NCBI GenBank assembly: GCA_030147335.1
Contig: JASKZZ010000482.1
Coordinates: 1-8,092, forward strand
Direction of reading: 5' to 3'
Source of the DNA: Herpetosiphonaceae bacterium
GTDB taxonomy: Bacteria; Chloroflexota; Chloroflexia; Chloroflexales; Kallotenuaceae
DNA: 8,092 nt
Position 1 is the stretch's first letter, and each line of letters starts with the position of its first letter. Under the pieces are notes generated by a model. The model was given only the letters and a program-made list of their open reading frames with translations. It searched no databases and had not been told where the DNA came from. Position numbers and translations under genes: made by a program. Shown here piece by piece: positions 5,588 to 8,092 of the stretch.

Positions 5588-6748
5588 ATGATCATTCGTC
5601 GACGCAAACGTACAACGGCTCCAGAGTCACCTCCCCTACAAGACCAAACAGTTGACGCGCAGCGTGCGCTTCGTCTGGGCTGGGCCGTGGCTGAGACATT
5701 TGGTCGGCTGCGTGTGTATCAAGCGGAGCATGCCAATAAGCGTAACGATCCAAACGAACTGCCGCGTTTTTCGTATTCCAACAGTGATCTCAGCAGTGCC
5801 CAGCAGCTTGAGGTTAGCTACCGCCGCCTGGTTGAGCTGTGTGCTGCACTCAATCTTCAGCCGCCCGATGCGCCAGAAATGGATGCTATGCTGCTTGGCG
5901 AGCAACCGCTGGCAACTGACGATGCGGTGCGAAAAGAGATTCACAGCACACTGGAATACTGGAGTCGGGCTTCGTGGATCCAGCTCAATGTGCGTTCGGC
6001 AGCGCTGGGTCGTGCAATGACGTATGGCGGCAGCCTCGCGGACACCTACTGGTACATGGCGCAGCCCGAAACACCTGCATTTCATTCCGGACGACAATCT
6101 GTCGAGGCGCTGCTTCGAGCGCACCGGCTGCGACGGATGCAAGAGCGCATGAGTGAGTTAGGCGAGGCGTTTCCCGCAGAGCTATGCGACGCAATTGGCC
6201 ATAGTCTTGGTATGTGGATGTTTGATGCCGACAAAGAGCGTTGGATGAACGCAGCCGACTGGCAGCAGCTTGGCGTCAGTTTCGAGGCAACGCCGCAGCG
6301 CACGCCTCAGCAGCAGCTGCACTTTAACCTGTTCCGCCAGGTTCGCACATGGCGCGATCTCTTGTTCGAGTCGCGGCAGCCGTTGGATTATGTCAGTCCC
6401 GGATTTCGACGGCGTGCCAACTTATTCGCGGGCACGGTCACAATTTTAATGGTGTTGTTTGTGGCGCTGGGTGTAGGCGCGCTGGTCTTTGGAGCATTTA
6501 ATGTGGCGCTGCGTGCGGCCAGCAGCGCCGATATTACGCGGCGGCTAGGCGGTGAGATATTGGAAGCAATCTCGGTATTTGTGACGGTTGCCTCAACGCT
6601 GGCAGTCGTGATCGCGGGGCTACTGGCACGGGCATCACGGGCGGTTGAGCAATTCGATGCGTGGCTGGAAGGTGCTATTGTGCGACGCACTATTCGGCGG
6701 CAAACTGCTGTGCCCTGGAACGAGCAGCCGCGTCGTCCAGCAGACTAG
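5588..6748 (+). CDS. unrecognised protein with two C-terminal membrane helices
   Basis: This encodes a 386-residue protein that I do not recognise. A basic N-terminus (MIIRRRKR) precedes a proline/acidic linker. A large soluble, mostly helical region spans about residues 22-275, beginning ALRLGWAVAETFGRLRVYQ and rich in Gln, Arg and aromatic residues. Two hydrophobic segments follow at about 280-308 and 324-348, separated by a short polar loop (SSADITRRLGG). A basic tail closes the protein (VRRTIRRQ, EQPRRPAD). Most of the protein is probably cytoplasmic and anchored by a C-terminal hairpin. No catalytic motif, nucleotide-binding loop or cysteine pair stands out. The ATG at 5588 has no clear Shine-Dalgarno or promoter, but no alternative in-frame start lies between it and the sodA terminator, and coding character is consistent along the whole frame. 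It ends tail to tail with rluD, sharing a CTAG. A role in membrane-linked sensing or effector recruitment would be pure speculation. Confidence 0.85.
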   Translation: MIIRRRKRTTAPESPPLQDQTVDAQRALRLGWAVAETFGRLRVYQAEHANKRNDPNELPRFSYSNSDLSSAQQLEVSYRRLVELCAALNLQPPDAPEMDAMLLGEQPLATDDAVRKEIHSTLEYWSRASWIQLNVRSAALGRAMTYGGSLADTYWYMAQPETPAFHSGRQSVEALLRAHRLRRMQERMSELGEAFPAELCDAIGHSLGMWMFDADKERWMNAADWQQLGVSFEATPQRTPQQQLHFNLFRQVRTWRDLLFESRQPLDYVSPGFRRRANLFAGTVTILMVLFVALGVGALVFGAFNVALRAASSADITRRLGGEILEAISVFVTVASTLAVVIAGLLARASRAVEQFDAWLEGAIVRRTIRRQTAVPWNEQPRRPAD

Positions 6749-7740
6749 CCTGTTTCTGATCCTCCATCTGTTTGCCACCACGGCATTAAAGGATCGAATG
6801 GCTGAAGCTGATCTGCATACTGCGCGCGTAGTGCATCAAGAATGTGTTGCAGATCTGGCGGCAGTGGCGATTCTAGCTCAATCCACTCCCCATTCAATTT
6901 TGTAAAGCCTAGACGTTGCGCGTGTAGAAATTGCCGTCGTAGGCCGAGCGCAGTCACAGTTCGACGCGAACCATACAGCGGATCACCAATGATTGGGTGA
7001 TGCTTGTGGCTGAAATGCACGCGAATTTGATGCGTTCGGCCTGTTTCAAGCTTCGCTTCCATAAGACTGAACGGTCCCAGCAGTTCCAACGTGCGGTAGT
7101 GAGTGCGCGCTGATCGTCCTCCTTGCACCACTGCCATGCGCAGGCGGTCATTTGGATGCCGATCAATCGGCGCGTCGATCACGCCTTGCGGCTCCTTGAA
7201 TTGGCCTTCGATCAGCGCGCTATAAATCTTGAGCATGTGTCGTGCTTGCTGCTGATTTTGCAGCTGCGTTTTTGCTCGATCATGTTTGGCAACTACAAGC
7301 AGCCCCGATGTGTCGCGGTCGATGCGATGAACAATGCCCGGTCGCAGGTCATCACCGATCTGCATCGTCGGAAAATGATGGAGCAGCGCGTTAACCAGCG
7401 TTCCCGTTGAATGGCCCGGCGCTGGATGCACAACCATGCCTGCCGCTTTGTCAACCACGACAATATCATCGTCCTCGTACACGATGGTTAGCGGCAAATC
7501 TTCGGCGATAATGTCGCTTGGCTTTGGTACCGGCAGTGTAATGTTGATCTCGTCGCCGGGTTGCACCGCATAGCTAGGCTTAACCACCTTGTCGTTGACT
7601 CGCACATGAGCATCGCCAATCAGATGCTGTACGTAAGATCGCGACAAGTCGGGCAGCGCCAATGCGATATAGCGGTCGAGCCGTGCTCCAGCGTCATCCT
7701 GTCCAGCTGTAAGCGAAAGCGGCATTGACTCAGCGCCCAT
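6745..7740 (-). CDS. 23S rRNA pseudouridine synthase, RluD family
   Basis: This 331-residue enzyme isomerises uridine to pseudouridine in structured RNA, most likely 23S rRNA. An N-terminal S4 RNA-binding domain (about residues 17-77: ARLDRYIALALPDLSRSYVQ, then HVRVNDKVVKPSYAVQPGD) leads to the RluA/RluD catalytic domain. The catalytic aspartate is Asp141 in RPGIVHRIDRDTSGLLVVAK. Other family stretches are VVDKAAGMVVHPAPGH, ETGRTHQIRVHFSHKHHPIIG and DPLYGSRR. RluD proper and its paralogues RluC and YlyB are hard to separate by eye. The S4 domain and the position after lspA favour the RluD/YlyB group. The frame is open back to 7800, but that sequence lies inside lspA. I chose ATG 7740, which overlaps the lspA end by 11 bases and has GAGG six bases upstream. 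ATG 7725 is possible but less well supported. The C-terminus is about 20 residues beyond the core. Confidence 0.93.
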   Translation of the reverse strand: MGAESMPLSLTAGQDDAGARLDRYIALALPDLSRSYVQHLIGDAHVRVNDKVVKPSYAVQPGDEINITLPVPKPSDIIAEDLPLTIVYEDDDIVVVDKAAGMVVHPAPGHSTGTLVNALLHHFPTMQIGDDLRPGIVHRIDRDTSGLLVVAKHDRAKTQLQNQQQARHMLKIYSALIEGQFKEPQGVIDAPIDRHPNDRLRMAVVQGGRSARTHYRTLELLGPFSLMEAKLETGRTHQIRVHFSHKHHPIIGDPLYGSRRTVTALGLRRQFLHAQRLGFTKLNGEWIELESPLPPDLQHILDALRAQYADQLQPFDPLMPWWQTDGGSETG

Positions 7741-8092
7741 CTTCCGCCTCGGGAGTTGACATGGCTGCTGGCTGCTGCGGGTGTTCTTCGCCATACGCAA
7801 AAAGCGTGGCCATCAACAGCACGCCAATGACGATAGACGCGTCGGCGATGTTAAAAACGGGAAAGCGACCATCAAAGGTCTTAATGAAGTCGACGACGTA
7901 GCCAAAGCGAATGCGGTCAACGACGTTGCCGAGCGCACCCCCAACAATCAGCCCAAGGTTAATGCCAAGCCAGGGCTGTCCTTCCTCCGAATGTTTGAGG
8001 TAGAACCAGATCGCTCCCGCCACAATTAACAGTGATGTGATTGTAAAAACTTGTGGGACGCCCTGGAAAAGACCAAATGCGACACCGGTGTT
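7730..8092 (-). CDS. lspA: lipoprotein signal peptidase II (5' end outside window)
   Basis: This is the last 120 residues of the aspartic protease that cuts the signal peptide from diacylglyceryl-modified prolipoproteins in the cytoplasmic membrane. The frame is open to the right edge and starts in the conserved NTGVAFGLF motif, so only the N-terminal portion is missing. Both catalytic motifs are present: GNVVDRIRFGYVVDF with the first aspartate and FPVFNIADASIVIG with the second. Hydrophobic helices are visible at SLLIVAGAIWFYL, LGLIVGGALGNVV and SIVIGVLLMATLFAY. A polar tail (EEHPQQPAAMSTPEAEDGR) faces the cytoplasm. The stop at 7730-7732 lies inside the start of the RluD-family gene, an 11-base overlap, so the two are translationally coupled in one operon. 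The order lspA then an rluD-type gene is common in several bacterial phyla. Confidence 0.95.
   Translation of the reverse strand, partial: NTGVAFGLFQGVPQVFTITSLLIVAGAIWFYLKHSEEGQPWLGINLGLIVGGALGNVVDRIRFGYVVDFIKTFDGRFPVFNIADASIVIGVLLMATLFAYGEEHPQQPAAMSTPEAEDGR

Overview
The window reads as a chromosomal housekeeping stretch from a bacterium with moderate GC. The operon order lspA-rluD, the Mn-type superoxide dismutase, the BrkB/YihY protein and the lone dual-specificity phosphatase are compatible with Chloroflexota (perhaps a Herpetosiphon-like organism). That placement is inference from gene content and style, not something the sequence proves. I see no insertion sequence, CRISPR array, tRNA or rRNA gene.

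Layout. The left edge (1-103) holds the last 33 codons of an unidentified plus-strand gene, coupled through an ATGA overlap to a small two-helix membrane protein with a C-terminal four-cysteine zinc ribbon (100-462). A perfect hairpin at 468-492 separates it from a decayed minus-strand locus at 507-805. That locus joins the start of a methionine ABC transporter ATPase (metN) to the C-terminal tail of its substrate-binding protein (metQ), with everything between lost. A run of three intact minus-strand genes follows: cysteine synthase (917-1846), isoaspartyl peptidase/L-asparaginase (1983-2897) and a BrkB/YihY membrane protein (2992-4032). A 111-bp divergent promoter region (4033-4143) then leads to plus-strand genes: a dual-specificity phosphatase (4144-4740), a Mn-type superoxide dismutase (4826-5440, with its own promoter, Shine-Dalgarno and strong terminator) and an unrecognised 386-residue protein with two C-terminal membrane helices (5588-6748). 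The last gene converges on the minus-strand pair lspA-rluD (8092-6745). The two facing stop codons share one CTAG palindrome.

How they fit together. cysK followed by the metN/metQ remnant looks like a former sulfur amino-acid locus in which cysteine synthesis is kept and high-affinity methionine uptake has been lost. lspA-rluD is a tight, overlapping operon of lipoprotein signal-peptide removal and 23S rRNA pseudouridylation. The other genes look individually controlled, each with its own ribosome site and in several cases a visible promoter.

The most interesting signal is the metN::metQ deletion scar, which is not apparent as an ORF. I found no convincing new multi-gene system. The best candidates for unstudied biology are the 386-residue membrane protein and the small zinc-ribbon membrane protein.
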